Of a DNA stretch of 64,000 nucleotides, positions 25,549 to 38,060 are shown piece after piece; the stretch's first letter is position 1, and each line of letters begins with the position of its first letter. Both the position numbers and the translations under genes were made by a program. Where the stretch lies: contig JAVTVJ010000832.1 in the NCBI GenBank assembly GCA_034509425.1, positions 186,001-250,000 of the forward strand. Direction: 5' to 3'. The stretch comes from Eopsaltria australis (taxonomy: Eukaryota > Chordata > Aves > Passeriformes > Petroicidae). The notes below the pieces were generated by a model. It did no database searches. It saw only the letters and a program-made list of their open reading frames with translations, and had not been told where the DNA came from.

Positions 25549-25573
25549 TTTTATAGGCTTTGGCTGGCACTTG
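25549..25573 (-). promoter_or_regulatory. MYBPH: MYBPH core promoter: TATA box and E-box
   Basis: The minus strand reads CCTATAAAAG, with TATAAAA at 25549-25555, about 230 nt upstream of the ATG. An E-box (CAAGTG on the minus strand, 25568-25573) lies just upstream. A focused TATA promoter with an E-box fits a muscle gene driven by MyoD/myogenin-type factors, but binding is inferred. Confidence 0.65.
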
Positions 25574-28500
25574 TCACCTCCCTGCAAACCAATCTGCCTG
25601 CGCAGGCGGGACTGCCAGGAATAGCCACCCGGGACCTGCACATTCAGCAGCCCCCGCTGCCCCCTCCTATGGGATGGCAGCACATGGGCCCGGCCCCCCC
25701 GGGGCCCCCTGAGCTCACTCAGAACTGGGTAGGCCAGGGCCAGGTCACCTTTCTTTGGGGACATGGCTCCTGTCCCCAGCACCCCCCTGGCTAAGGGCTT
25801 CCCCAGCCCCACAGCCCCTTCCTCAGCCTCCCACTGCCTCCCAGTCCCCACGGACTCTGCTTGGACCCCCTCATCCCCCCTGCCTTCCTCAGCCCCTGCA
25901 TTAACACCAGACTCCCCCACCCCAGCCCTTCCTGCTAATCCTGCATTGACCACCCAACCCACCTGCTCCCCCTCATGTCCTCCCACAGTCCCTGTAACCC
26001 CAGACCCCTCTTGTCCCTCTGTCCTTCCTCAGCCTCATCCTCAATCCCACAATTGCTGAGGCCGGAAGACAACCTTTGGGCTCATCTGGACCAGCCCAGC
26101 TGCCCATACCCCTGACCCACATTTCTGGGGAAGATAAATCACTCACCAGCCCCATGCCTTGTTCTCCAGCCTCTGTTCTGCCCAATCACCCACGGAACTC
26201 CAGAACTCGTGACCAGCCACCCTACTCTTACCCCCAAACTCAGATTCACCCCAGATCCCCCCAGTGACCCAGGAAAGCCCCATTAATCTTATGGGTCATA
26301 AACCACTCATCCCCTGCTTGCTCCTGTTCCCTTACTTGCCCTCATGCTGTCAATGAGACACTCCCAGAAGTGTCTCTGTGTCCCTAACCTTCCTGCAGTT
26401 TGGGCTGGGAGAGTGTTTTCCCCGTTTCCCAGATAATTCCCTCTCTCCAGGGATGCTGCTGTGGAGCAGCCAAGCAGGCCTGGCTCTCCTGGCTGCTGGT
26501 CCATGGGCTCACAGTCCTGTGGTCCCCAGGAAACACCTCCAGGGTCAAGAGGCATCTGTGGGAGAGCCAGAGCTTGAGGCACATTCTCTGCCAGGGCCAG
26601 AGATTCCAGCTTTGCTAACAAGGGGGTGGTTTTCCAGGTTAGGAGGAGCTGTGCTTGCCCAGGAAAGGGAGGGAGGGAAGAAAGAACAAAGCCCCATTGG
26701 CCAGGCTGGTCTTTAAATGGATGGTGACATCCCAAAACAGAACCTGAGGGGTGCAGCCCAGCTGGAGCAGATCCTCCTGCTCCCCTCCACATGGGCCATG
26801 CCTTGATGACTCTTTCCATCAGCTCACAGGTGGCCAGCTCCAGACTCCCACAAACATCTGCTCAGGCATCTTCCCTGCGTCTTTCTCAATCACAATGTCT
26901 AATCTGAACAAAAAAATCCACTTTGTTACAAAAAAAGTGGGCTTGTTTTGATTTCATTAGGATTTGATTAAGAGAAGCAATTTAAAGAGCTCAGAAAGAA
27001 AAATAAATCAATACCCAACTCCAGTTCATAGGGAAATGAGCACTCAGATTTCTCTCTGATTTCAGTTTGGGGGAGTGCAGCTGAAAATTCAACACTTTCC
27101 CCAGGAAAAATGAAGAACATCAATGCAATAAGTTCACTTGAAGTTCTCGATTTGAAAGAAACCTGGGTCTGTCAACCTGCTCCATGACATTTGGATGCTT
27201 TTGCTCTGTTGACTCAGGGGGTGACTAATAGGTTGCAAGCAAATGAATCAACATGGTTTATCACCCACTCTTATCTGGGCCACGTTACGAGAGTTTATTG
27301 GCATCTTGTTTATTCACACATTGGATGTTGAGCAAACCCCAGCAGGGAAACACGGAGGAGCTGCTGCTGTCCATGGCAAAGGCACCCCAGGATGCTGTCC
27401 CAGTTCCAAGCCAGAGGGTTTCCCACAGGCTCCAGATGTTTCCTTGCCCACCACGATGGCTTCACTTGTGGGTTCACAATGGGGCTGGGGAAGCTGCTGC
27501 CAGGAGGTGAATCCACCACCCAGGACAGGAGGGGGCTGTCCCAGCCCCCAGCTTTGGGTGAGGGAGCTCAGATCAGTCTGGTGATGGAAATGAAAATCAC
27601 ACAGAGGAGGCTGCTCCTGCAGGCAGCTGGGAGGGCTGCATATTAAAAATTTAGCGGTAATTTAAATATCAGCACATTTTTGCCTGAAACTACAAGCATT
27701 TCAGGATCTAGCAGACATACAGGTTATCCATGTTTTCCAGTGAGAAAAATCTCTTCCCACAAAAAGCTGGCACTTTTATAAATTGGTTTTGACCCAGATT
27801 TCCAGCCCACTGAGTCACTGATACATTCCCATAATTATTTTCCAGGTGAGTATAGGTCTAAATAAGGGAAGTATCATTTATTCCCAAAAGGATCAGATCC
27901 TCCTCATGCCACTATTATTCCAGCTTCTTCTGATGACACAGCACAGTGGTCAGTCATTTCCCAGCTGGGTTTATTTGACAGGATCCCATTGCAGAGAGGT
28001 GAATTTGTTCCCCCAAAACATCAGATGGGCCCATCCACCCAGGTCTCAGCTCAGGAAACAGAGACCTCGCCAGGTGGAATGGGGGAAGCCTCGGGAGCGC
28101 CTTCCCCACCACCACAGCTGCTGTGTCAGTGCAGGGAGACAGAAGAAGCCTCTGACAGCTGGGGCAAATCTTGGAGGCTTCCAGAGATTAGGACTGTCAC
28201 CTAAACAGGGCTCCAGGATTAGACAGGGGGTGCTGAGACCTTCCCACTTGTGCATCATAAAGCGAAGTGGAGATGCCAAAGGCCTGGAATAAACAAGCAG
28301 CTTGTGTCAACCGGGTGGGGAGGGCACATCCTCTGTGCTCATCCCCTCTTGCCCCTGCCCCCATGAACACCTCTGGAGATCCTGGTGGGCTCTTTGCACC
28401 CAGCAGGACTGTGAAAGCAGCAGGTGGATGTCACACCTGGGCCGTGGCAGGCTCTGGGCACGGCAGCATCTTGTCCTTGGCACAGCCGTGGGTTTGGCCA

Positions 28501-29514
28501 GGGCAGAGGGCAGAGCTCCAGGGATCACTGTGGGGGTCAAGGAGAGTCATCCCCAGCCTGTGTCAGGGGATACTGGGACTGACAGGGTCCCCATTGCCAG
28601 CCCCAGGGAGGTCAATTCAAACTCACCCAACAGGACAGAGAAGGAGCTGTCCCCACCTCCCCTGGGCCACATCCATCCCTGCAGGCATCACGTGGGCTGT
28701 GAGTCCATGGGACACATCACAGGAGGCCAGAGAAATGCCCAGTGCTCCTGAATTTGAGCAGAAAGGAGGTACCTGAGCCCCTTCAGGGAGGCTGCTGCTG
28801 GTGGTCACTGAAGCTGATTCCTGAGTGGGTCTGTGCCCTCCTTTCAGCTCCTGCCCTTGCCTGTCCCCTTTCCAGGGTTAACTCAGACCTCCAGAAAACC
28901 AGGGAGCTCATCTGGAAAGCACACAGTGGTCAGCCACAAACACCAGCAGGGCCTTCAGACAGGCAGGCTCAGCTCCCCACCCACCACCTCCCACATCCCC
29001 TGTCCCTGCTGCTGGCTCCAGCTCCGGCTCCCAGCAGCATTTCCAGCCTCGCTGTCACTGTGATATTCCAGAGCACTGAGTCAAGCAGCCGGGGCAGGCA
29101 GCAGGTGGGCTGGGACCAGGCAAGGCTTCCATTTGTCTGTCACACACAAGTGAACACTTACTTCATCCCAAAGCAATGACTGCAGGCAGGGGCTCCAGGG
29201 CTGAGCTGGGACACGGCCCCAAATTTCCCTCCCAAAGCCCCCCAGGAAAGGGTCTGTCCAGGTGTCACCCTGGGACAGGAATTTTAAGCAAGTATTGCTT
29301 TAAAATATCCTTACCTAGTCTAAAAAACACGACCAGGAAATAAAGGGATATCAACAGGAGCGTATCTGAGGTGCTGAGAGCATCTCCTGCCTGCTGGGCA
29401 TCCCTTGGTGTGCAGAGTTCCAACAGCCACAGGCTCCAGAGTTGTCACTGGGTGCAGCCCAGCTCACCCCAGCAGCACTCAGCAGCACCAGTTTGATTCA
29501 CTGACTCTCCAGTA

Positions 29515-29722
29515 ACCCTTTCTGCATGGAAGGAGTTGTCCAGCCCTGGCCCAAGCTGCCCAGGACAGTGGTGGAGTCCCCAGCCCTGAAGGATTTAGAA
29601 GCCATGTGGATGTGGCAGCTGAGGACACGAGTTGTGGTGGTCTTGGCAGTGCTGGGTTAAGGGCTGGACTCGATGGTCTCAAGGGTCTTTTCCAACCTAA
29701 TTGATTGCCTAATTCCATGATC
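29515..29722 (+). mobile_element. CR1 LINE 3' part
   Basis: GGACTCGATGGTCTCAAGGG, TCTTTTCCAACCTAATTGAT and ATTCCATGAT form a sense-orientation CR1 tail; GTGGAGTCCCCAGCCCTG lies upstream. Confidence 0.88.
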
Positions 29723-31716
29723 AGTCAGGGTCCTCCCACCTCCAGGTCCCCCCACATCAGCTCAGGTGGGTGCCCAGACCTGCACCCTCCCTGCTGGGAT
29801 CAGGAGCTGCCCGATGCAGGCGGGGAATGCAAACACCCAGAACCAACTTTGGGCTGTTATTTTGGGGCTGTAATGGCTGTAATGTAATCCTTCAAGATGG
29901 ATGGGGTAGAAAAATAGGAAAAGCCATGCAGAGATGTCCTGATTTTGCCCTGTGAGTTGCTGGGTGCTGAGCCAGGGAGCTCCGTGCTCCCTGCAGCATC
30001 ACAGAGAGGCATCGGCTGCTGCCCACAGCCAGGATGGTTCCCCCAAGGCCGCCTGTGGGGCCACCACGATCACAGCCACGGTGTGAGGGGACAGCACAGC
30101 CCCAGCAGGAGGACAGTGACCTGCAGCAGCTGCACCCAGAGCCAGCTGGGCCTGAGCCCTCATGCACCTTGGCACCACAGCTGTCACCTGCCGTGTGCCC
30201 AGGAGCAGTGCCAGTCCTGGGACACTGCTCTGCCCTGGGTGGGATTTTCCAGCCCTGCCCTACTTCTGGGGCTGGCAGCAGGAGCTCACCTAGGACAGAG
30301 AGGCAGCAGGGCCAGGGCTGTGTGAGCCCTGCTCTCCTCAGGCTGCCCAGAGTCACCTCTACCGAGGCTTGGGGGTGGCAGCTGGAGATGCCAATAAGGC
30401 TCTGTCACCACCTGCCCTGGCTGGCCCTGCTCTGGCAGGGAGAAGTTGCAATTAGCAGCTCAAGTTTTCCTTCTTCATTAAAACCAGGAGCTCAGGAAGG
30501 CCTGAATTGTTTCAAAGCCCCTTTGCTGGTTTATTCTGAGCATTGCACCCAGGGGCCAGAGCCACAGCAGCTGCTTCTGCCTCCTGAGCAAGGAGCTGGG
30601 AGGCTCTGCAGGAGAAGGGGCTCAGCCCCAGGCTCCACCAGCACCAAGGGTGAATTTAACAATGGATTAGGACCAGCAGGGCACTCAGTGTTTGCTCTGC
30701 ACAGGGACAGGCACCACTCCTCAGAGCCTGCTTTGCTCATGTCCCCGGCAGCCCCAGGCAGGGGCTCCTCTCCAGCCCTCTCTAGCCCAAACACCTTTAT
30801 CTGAGAACTTCCCTACCGTGTCCCCCTCCCTGGAGAGTTTGCTGAGTGGGAGGGTTTATGAGAGGGGTTAGAGCATCCCCAAATCCCAGTGACTTCCTCC
30901 AGGTCCCAGGAAGCTGGGAATACACACCAGTTTGGGTTGTCCAACAGGGCCCAGCTGCATCCTTTCCCTGCTGCCACCAGGGAGCATCATGGGGACATTC
31001 AATCCAGCTGTCCCCACGCTGGGTCCCGCAAAAATCCTCCAGATGGTGAAATCCTCCCAGCCAAGCTTTGGGAATGCCTGGTCCTTGGAGCCCCCGGTGT
31101 CCCCAGAGCCAGCTGTGACCCAGCCCTGCTCTAGAGTGCCGGGGTCAGGGCACCCAGGAGCTGCTCCCTGCCCTGGGAGGGACAGTTCAGCTCAGTGTGA
31201 CAGCCCCGTGCCATCCCTGGGGGAAGCATTTCCCCAAACAGCTCCAGAGCAGCTGGGCCAGGACACGATGCCCAGAGAACAAACGGGGGTTGATCTTCTG
31301 ATCCAAAAACCTCAAAGGAACTGCCATGGAAGAGGCTCCAATCTCATCCCCCTCGTCCATGAGCAAGTCAGTGCCAAAGGGACACTTGGACCTTTACAGG
31401 GAAATGCCAAAACCTCCAGGGATGAGGCTGGAGGTGGCTTTGGCTCTCACCCATCTCCTGGGGGTTTGGAGGTGGCAGAGATCCCCCAGGGTCCAGAATG
31501 AAGAGACAGGGGGGGTCTTCTGCCTCTGAAGTGCTGACTCTTAAGAAGGAGGAGAAATCCTCAGTCACACTAAATCTGAGAGCAGCCCTGCTGGTGCTGG
31601 TGCCCAGTGTGCCCCAGCCACTGGTACCAGAAACCCCCTGAGCCAACTGGGCTGATCCCCCAGTGTGGGCAGAAGAGGAAGGGGAATTCTGGCCCTCTGC
31701 CTCCCACCCTGGGGTT

Positions 31717-32192
31717 CCAGCACAGGAAGGATGAGGAGCTGCTGGAGAGAGTCCAGAGGAGGCCACGGAGCTGCTCCAAGGGCTGGAGCCTCTCTGCTCT
31801 GGAGCCAGGCTGGGAGAGCTGGGGGTGCTCACCTGGAGAAGAGGAGGCTCCAGAGAGAACCTGAGAGCCCCTTCCAGGGCCTAAAGAGGCTCCAGGAGAG
31901 CTGGAGAGGGACTTGGGACAAGGGATGGAGGGACAGGACAAGGGTGAATCCCTGGAGGGCAGAGTTAGATGAGATAGAAGAGATTCTTCCCTGTGAGGGT
32001 GGGCAGGCCCTGGCACAGGGTGCTCAGAGAAGCTGTGGCTGCCCCTGGATCCCTGGAAGTGCCCAAGGCCAGGATGGATGGGACTTGGAGCACTCTGGGA
32101 TAGTGGAAGGTGTCCCTGCCCATGGCTGGCAGTGGGAATGGGATGAGCTCTGAGGTCCCTTCCCACTCAAACCAGTCTGGGATTGCACGATG
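31717..32192 (+). mobile_element. CR1 LINE 3' part, about 475 bp
   Basis: One of the longest CR1 copies here. It runs from GAGAGAGTCCAGAGGAGGCC through CTCACCTGGAGAAGAGGAGG and GTGAGGGTGGGCAGGCCCTG to CCAGTCTGGGATTGCACGAT. Confidence 0.93.
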
Positions 32193-34164
32193 CAGGGACC
32201 CACCCCTTGCTTTGTGACACAGCTGACACTCCGAGGGAGCCCATCCTTTCTGGAGGCTGGAAATGCCCCAGGATCCCTCCAGGCAGTGGTGGCTGGCAGT
32301 GCCATTCCTGCCCAGCACCTGTAAAGCCCTCGGGATCTCTTGGGGTGCTCGAACGTTGCAGGAATGCCAAGCGACGTGCAGGGCTGTCACCCGCCCTGGC
32401 TGGCGCTGGAGGTGAGAAGCTGATTTATTTTCACAACCTGCAAAGCCCTGGGGAGGTGGACATGGCCAGGCTGGGCACCAGGGATGGCTCTTTTCTGTCC
32501 CTGGCACTGTGACTTACAAGGGAAGCATTGGGACTCTTCAAAAGCTCACATCTTCCTGCAAGCCCAGACCATGGCCCAGTCCCATCCCAGCACCTCCACA
32601 AGGGAAAACACCTCTGCTGATCCCTTTTTTAATGCTGTTTGTGACCGTGGCCAGCTCTTCTTGTGGGGTGCAGGAGAAGCTGTGATGTCCTTTTGCACCC
32701 CAGCATGGCAACCAGGAGGGACAGGGGGGGACAAGGAGGGAGCTGCCAGGACCAGTTATCTGATCCCAGCAGCTCCAGTGTAAACTTAGCATGGCCTTTT
32801 GGAAAGTACTTGCTGTGGCAAAACACGCAGTAAATCACAGCTCTGAGTGCCAACAATATTTCGAGATTAGCAAATCTTAAAGCTCACTTTGGGGTCGTGG
32901 GCTGGAGCCCTGCCAAGGTAACTGGGGGGGTCTTCCTCACCTCACACCCTCCAGCTCCCAGGGGTTGCACCAAGCTGCAAATCCCTGCTTTTGGAAGGAG
33001 ATGGGACAAGGTCGGGGTCAGCAGTGGGTGTGGGGTCCTGCAACCCACGCCTGTGGAATCTCACCCTGTGCTCCCAAGGAGCAGGACTGACCCTCTGATT
33101 CCTTTGCCTTTTCCTTTCCACACTACCTTGGAAAATCCTCAATTTCCTCCCTTTTTTAACCAAACAAACCCAGCTCCCACCAGTTGCCCTGACCCCTTCC
33201 ACCATCATCCTGTGCTCCCCGGGACAAGTCACTGTGACCTCCAGCACCATCATCCCACCCCTCCCTCCCCAGTGTCCCCAGAGTCCCCAGTGTCCCCAGC
33301 ACTGGGCTTTCCACAGTGCTGCTGGGTGAGAATGCCCAGGATTTAAAAGCCACACAGGAGGTGGGACCCTGGTGCTTCCAGACATGCCACAAGTTTTCCA
33401 AGCTCAGCTGAGGGCTCATTCAGCCTGTGAGACAAAAAGAAGGGAGAAGCCCTTGGAACTGAGCAGGAAAAGGAGCATCAAGTACCTGGGAGACCCAACC
33501 AGGTGCATCCCAATGGAAAATCACCATGGCTCTGCATCCTGCAGGAGACTGACCCCTGAAATGCCTTCCCAAGGACAAAACATCCTGGAGATGGCATTTT
33601 AACCCAGGAGAAATCTCTGGGTCATCCCAGGAGGTCCTAGGGAAAATCCTAAGCTACACCTGAGAGTTCTGTGGCTTGACCCTTTCCAGGCCATTTTGTC
33701 GTTTGTCTGTGTTGAGAATGCCAGAGAGGAAACCACTTCATCCAGAGCAATATTCCATCAAAGTTCTGGAGGAATGTGGGACTGAAACCCCAACTGCCGC
33801 TGTTCCTCCATCCGTGCTGTTTGAGTGAACACCCTGATTTATTTCAGGCTTAGAGCTCCTGTCACTGAGTTCTCAAAAAGATTTGTGCTGGCCACAGAAG
33901 GTCATTCCTGTTTGTGTCAGGGAGAGCAGAAAAAGTTGCTTGTCAGAAGGACATTGTCAGTGTAGCTGAGCTCCTGCTCCTTGTGGAAATATTACAAAAT
34001 AAAAAACTGCCAAGGTCAAGTGCAACAGCAACACAGGCTGGTATTAAAAATAATGCTTCTGCTTATTGGCATTGTGGGACAGCTCCCACCTGTGATGCTG
34101 GATAGAACTGAGCTCAGAGTGCAGGGAAAATAATTCAGCAAGAGCAGCATGGAGCTGTGTCAGG

Positions 34165-34404
34165 AGAGGGAGGGTTAGGTCTGAAACCAGGAAAAGGCTC
34201 TTCCCCAGAGGGTGCTGGGCACTGCCCAGGCTCCCCAGGGAATGGGCACAGCCCCGAGGCTGCCAGAGCTCCAGGAGTGTTTGGACACTGCTCTCAGGGA
34301 TGCCCAGGGTGGGATTGTTGGGGGGTCTGGGCAGGGACAGGGGTTGCTCTGGATGATCCCTGAGAATGCCTCCAGCTCAGGGGTTCCTGTGGTTCTGTGA
34401 TCTG
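34165..34404 (+). mobile_element. CR1 LINE fragment (different subfamily)
   Basis: CTCTTCCCCAGAGGGTGCTG, GGCTCCCCAGGGAATGGGCA and GGTTGCTCTGGATGATCCCT fit the CR1 group with a GATGATCC tail. Confidence 0.85.
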
Positions 34405-35469
34405 TGGTTGCCCACGTGCCAACAGCAATGCCAGCCCAGCTGGGAGCCTGTAAGCTGAGCCATCCCCTGGCCAGAAAACAGCCTTGGAGCACTTGCCCTG
34501 CACTGTATCTGCAAAGGGGTCCAGCACGAGCCCTCCCTGCCCACCCAGCACTGCCAGGCCCCTCTGCCCAACCCCTCATCTGTGAAATCCCAAAGGTGGA
34601 TTGAGATATTTGGGGTCAGAACCATGAGGTGCAAGGAAAAGCGGCCAGATTGGCTTTGTTTTCCAGTGCCTGGGAGTTTTGGAGCCTCTTCTACAACCAC
34701 CATGGAAAAATCGAACCCTAAATCTTTTTCTGTGCAAAAATGGGCCAGTTTTGAGTGTGTGGCTTTCACATGGGGGTCTCTGCACCCCAGCAATTGGAAC
34801 GTGGAGGGCTTTAGGGAGGTAAAGGATGTGCCTTGCTAAGAAACTGTGATTTTGCTGTACCATGAGGACTGACATCTCTTTTGCTTGCCCAGTCTGAGTC
34901 TGCTTTGCTCCTGGTGGTGGTTCAGAGTGTCCCAGCTGAGCCCCCAGCAGGTCTCTGCACCCACAGGGAAAGAGGAGCCGGCAGAGGATGTTCCATGGCA
35001 CCTGGTTTTGGGGTGCTAGAAGGGACCATGGAGCATGGGACAGGGCAGGGAGCAAAGCATCGCTGTCAGGAACAGTGCAAACCCGAGTGTGCTGAACCCA
35101 CACACCCTCAGCCCAGCACAAACCTCCCGGGAGTCAGAAAACTACGGGGAAAAGTCTCTCCAGTGGAAGTCCCCTCTCCCGGAGAGATTTCTTTGCTCTA
35201 ATGCCGCCATCCAGTGGGAGAAACTCAAGGGAAAGGCTGGAAAAGCGGGCGTTAGGCTCCCCACCATCCTCGGGCTGCACGCGGTGGCTTCCCTGCCAGG
35301 GATGCTGCGACTGCACTCCATCCTCCCGATCCCACGGGCAAAATAAAAACAGCTCACACGGCACCTGAGCTCCGCCGGCACCCAGCGAGGGCATGGGGAA
35401 GGAGGGAAGATGCGCCGGGGTCAGGCGAGGGCAAGAAGAGGAAGAGCAAGCCCAGAGGAGGAGGAAGCT

Positions 35470-36020
35470 GAGGTGCAGGCAGGGTCCCAGAGGTGAGGAC
35501 AGCCCGGTCCCGGGGCGGATCCGGGGGCGCTCCCGGCGCTCCCCTCCCGCCCCCGCCGCGGGATATTCGCAGTCTGAGCACACCGTGCCCTGCACAAAGC
35601 CGAATTCCAGCGCGTATTCAGCAGCACCAGGGCTTCGAGGAGGGGAAAACAGTCGAACACAAAACTCGCTGGGGTTGGTCAGGGAAGCGAAACGACTTTG
35701 GCAGCAGCCGCAGAGCAGCGGGACGGAGAGCGGGGGACGCGCGGTGGCCCCCAGGATCCCACAATGCGCCCGTTTGTTGTCCCCGTGGGCGGCCGGATTC
35801 CCGCAGAAAGGAGCTTTCAGTGGGAATATTCAAAAGTCCAACCTCTCTCAGCAACGCAAGGTTTGCTGGATTGTGCGATGGCACAAAGGGACAGTGTTTC
35901 CTCGGGAACGGGGGTTTTTGTGGCTGGAACGTGGTGCTTTTACTCCCGCAGAGAAGCCGCCTGAGCGGAATCACGGCGTTATCGAGGCGGGATCGCAGTC
36001 AGAGACTTGCCTTAAAGAGA
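35470..36020. promoter_or_regulatory. Orphan CpG-rich block (possible CpG island)
   Basis: CpG is dense from about 35490 (GGGGCGGATCCGGGGGCGC) through the GCGGGACGGAGAGCGG segment near 35720 to about 35990. It is clearly richer than the flanks. No recognisable exon begins here, and DENND2D starts 1.8 kb further on from its own island. It could be an alternative DENND2D promoter, a non-coding RNA promoter or an enhancer. Confidence 0.5.
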
Positions 36021-37539
36021 GAAAACAGGGGAAAAAATTGTGTTTATGCGTATATAATCAAAGAATTTCGGGGGTTTTCGTCTGGCTGAAAGCAGCAGCT
36101 GTTTTCCTAAGGTGGCGCCAATTTCCAGAAAAACAGGCGTATTCCTCTAGAATCGAGGGGAAAACCCCTAACTTTTTCTTTTCCCTTTGTGCCAAGAGGA
36201 AATTTGTCCTGGGAACAAGCCCTGTGCACAAACAAATACGCTGTCCTCTCCTCCGGGAAGCACAAATGCCTTCCCACCCACTCAAAATCAGTCAGAAAGC
36301 GACTCCTGGACCAGCAATTCTCTGATAACCCCAATGAGGAGGCAGCGTCCTGGCTGAATCAGAGGCACGTGTCCCGGTGGGGATGAATTTTGGAAGCATC
36401 CACCACCTCTGCAAGCTGGCAAAGGCCATTCCTAGCGGCTGCAAACTCACCCTCGAGCTCCAGCCCACACTCGGGAAAGGGAGAGGGATGGGAAGTGTTG
36501 CAAAATAAAAAAGATGAGGACATTTGGTCCTACATTTGATAGGGAATCTGCTCTACAGCTGCAAACGGCCGCACACGGGCACTGGGGCTGAGAACAGTGC
36601 ACAGCACATCACACCTGGAGTCTAAGAACTGGTAGCTGTGCCCAAGGTCCCTCTGTGGGTTTAATTAGCATCATAGAAGGTATTGATGACTTCAGTTTTC
36701 GGATCAGGGAAGTGTTTGGTTTGGAAAGGATCTTAATTACTGCATAAGCACTGCCCAAAACCAGCAGAGGAAATATTGGGGGACAGGCTGAGAATGGGAA
36801 AGGGGGATTTTTCCTTTAAAGATATCGTTGGTTTTAAAGAGATTTTCCCTGTTGGTGTGTGTGGAGCAGTGAAACCACCCGGCAAAGCCGAGCAGCTCCG
36901 CGGTGCCCCGGCACGCCCGAGGCAGGGAAACCCCCGGAGCGCAGCACCAGGACACTGCTCTTCCTTCCTGCAGCGAAGGCGGACGGCAGCCGGCCTCCAG
37001 CCCCTGAGCTGGACGAAGCACCTCTCAGTATCTCTGGGAGGGAGGAGAAATCTCTGACCGCTGGAGAAACGCCAGCTCGAGATAAAACACAACCCGGCCG
37101 GCGTACCCGAGCGGTCAGGATGAGATCGCAGCACGGGAAAGAAGCACGGTAGAGTCACCGGAGCGGGTGACGGGCTGACTCCCCATCACACTGCAGAGCG
37201 AGAGACCCCAGAATATCTGTACCCTTGAGGGGACGGGTCAGTGTCATCTCCGACCCCGCAGGGGCTGCGCTGGGCACCGGTCCTGGCACTGGCGGGGTCC
37301 CGGGGTTCCCGCCTCCCCCATTCCCGATGCTCCCAAGACCCCGCATCCAGGTTCCTCTCAAGATCTCCATGCCCGGTGCTCCCGACCCCTCCCTCCCAAT
37401 GCTCCCAGGACTCCCATTCCCAGTTCTTCCCTTACCCCCATGTCCTGTACTCCCGGATCCCCCATCCCCAGTTCCTCCTGGCATCCTGGACTCCCTCCTT
37501 CCCTCATTGCCGACGCTCCCGGGCCCCCATGCCCGTTTT

Positions 37540-38060
37540 TCCCGGTTTCGCGGGGGCCACCCCGTGCCGCAGTGCGCCCTCTCCCCGGGCGGGTGCCCCG
37601 TGCCCGGCCGGTGCCAGGTGTTGCCCGGTTCCCCGCTCCTCCTCCTCTCCGCCCCGTGCCGTCCCTCCTCCCGCGGGAAAGCGAAAGCGCGGCGAGCGGA
37701 AGCCGAGTCCTCGCCGCCGGGCCGGGCCGGGCCGGGCCGCGCCGGGGCCGCTCCGCGCCGGGGCCACCATGGCTTCCATCGGCAACTTCTTGCGACGGAG
37801 CCTGCGGCGCGCCGGCCGCAGAGGTGAGGGGCGGGAGGGGCTCCGGGAGGTGCCGGTGCTGGTGCCAGTGCCGGTGTCGGTGTCAGGGTCGGTGTCGGGA
37901 CAGGTCCATCCCCGGTGCCGCGGCTGCGGGAGCCAAAGGCTGCCGGCGGAGCGGGGACGTTCCCGGGCAGCGCAGCGCGACTGGAACCGACGGCAGCGGC
38001 AGCGGCTCCGTCCCTCCAGCCCTGCCCGTGCGCTCCCCACCCCGCGGAGCCCAGGTCGGG
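37540..38060. promoter_or_regulatory. DENND2D: CpG island promoter of DENND2D
   Basis: This is a very GC- and CpG-rich stretch with GCCGGGCCGGGCC repeats at 37720-37745. It surrounds the start codon and the first splice donor. No TATA box is seen near the start, which fits a broad CpG-island promoter. Confidence 0.8.

Larger units (their letters stand above)
25580..37530. other. Intergenic region between MYBPH and DENND2D
   Basis: No protein-coding exon is recognised in this 12-kb interval. It holds three CR1 fragments (about 29.5, 31.7 and 34.2 kb), AT-richer DNA at about 26.9-27.3 and 27.65-27.85 kb, and a CpG-rich block at about 35.4-36.1 kb. Human paralogous loci carry chitinase-like genes next to MYBPH and next to DENND2D, but I find no glycosyl hydrolase 18 motif (DGxDxDWEYP) here on either strand. 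Confidence 0.6.

Noticed and set aside
35393..36325. 310-codon open frame
   Set aside because: It lies in CpG-rich DNA where stops are rare, overlaps a second long frame, and has no recognisable domain or splice context.
25580..37530. Possible chitinase gene or relic between MYBPH and DENND2D
   Set aside because: I expected one from human gene order but saw no GH18 motif in any frame. A sensitive translated search would be needed to find decayed pieces.
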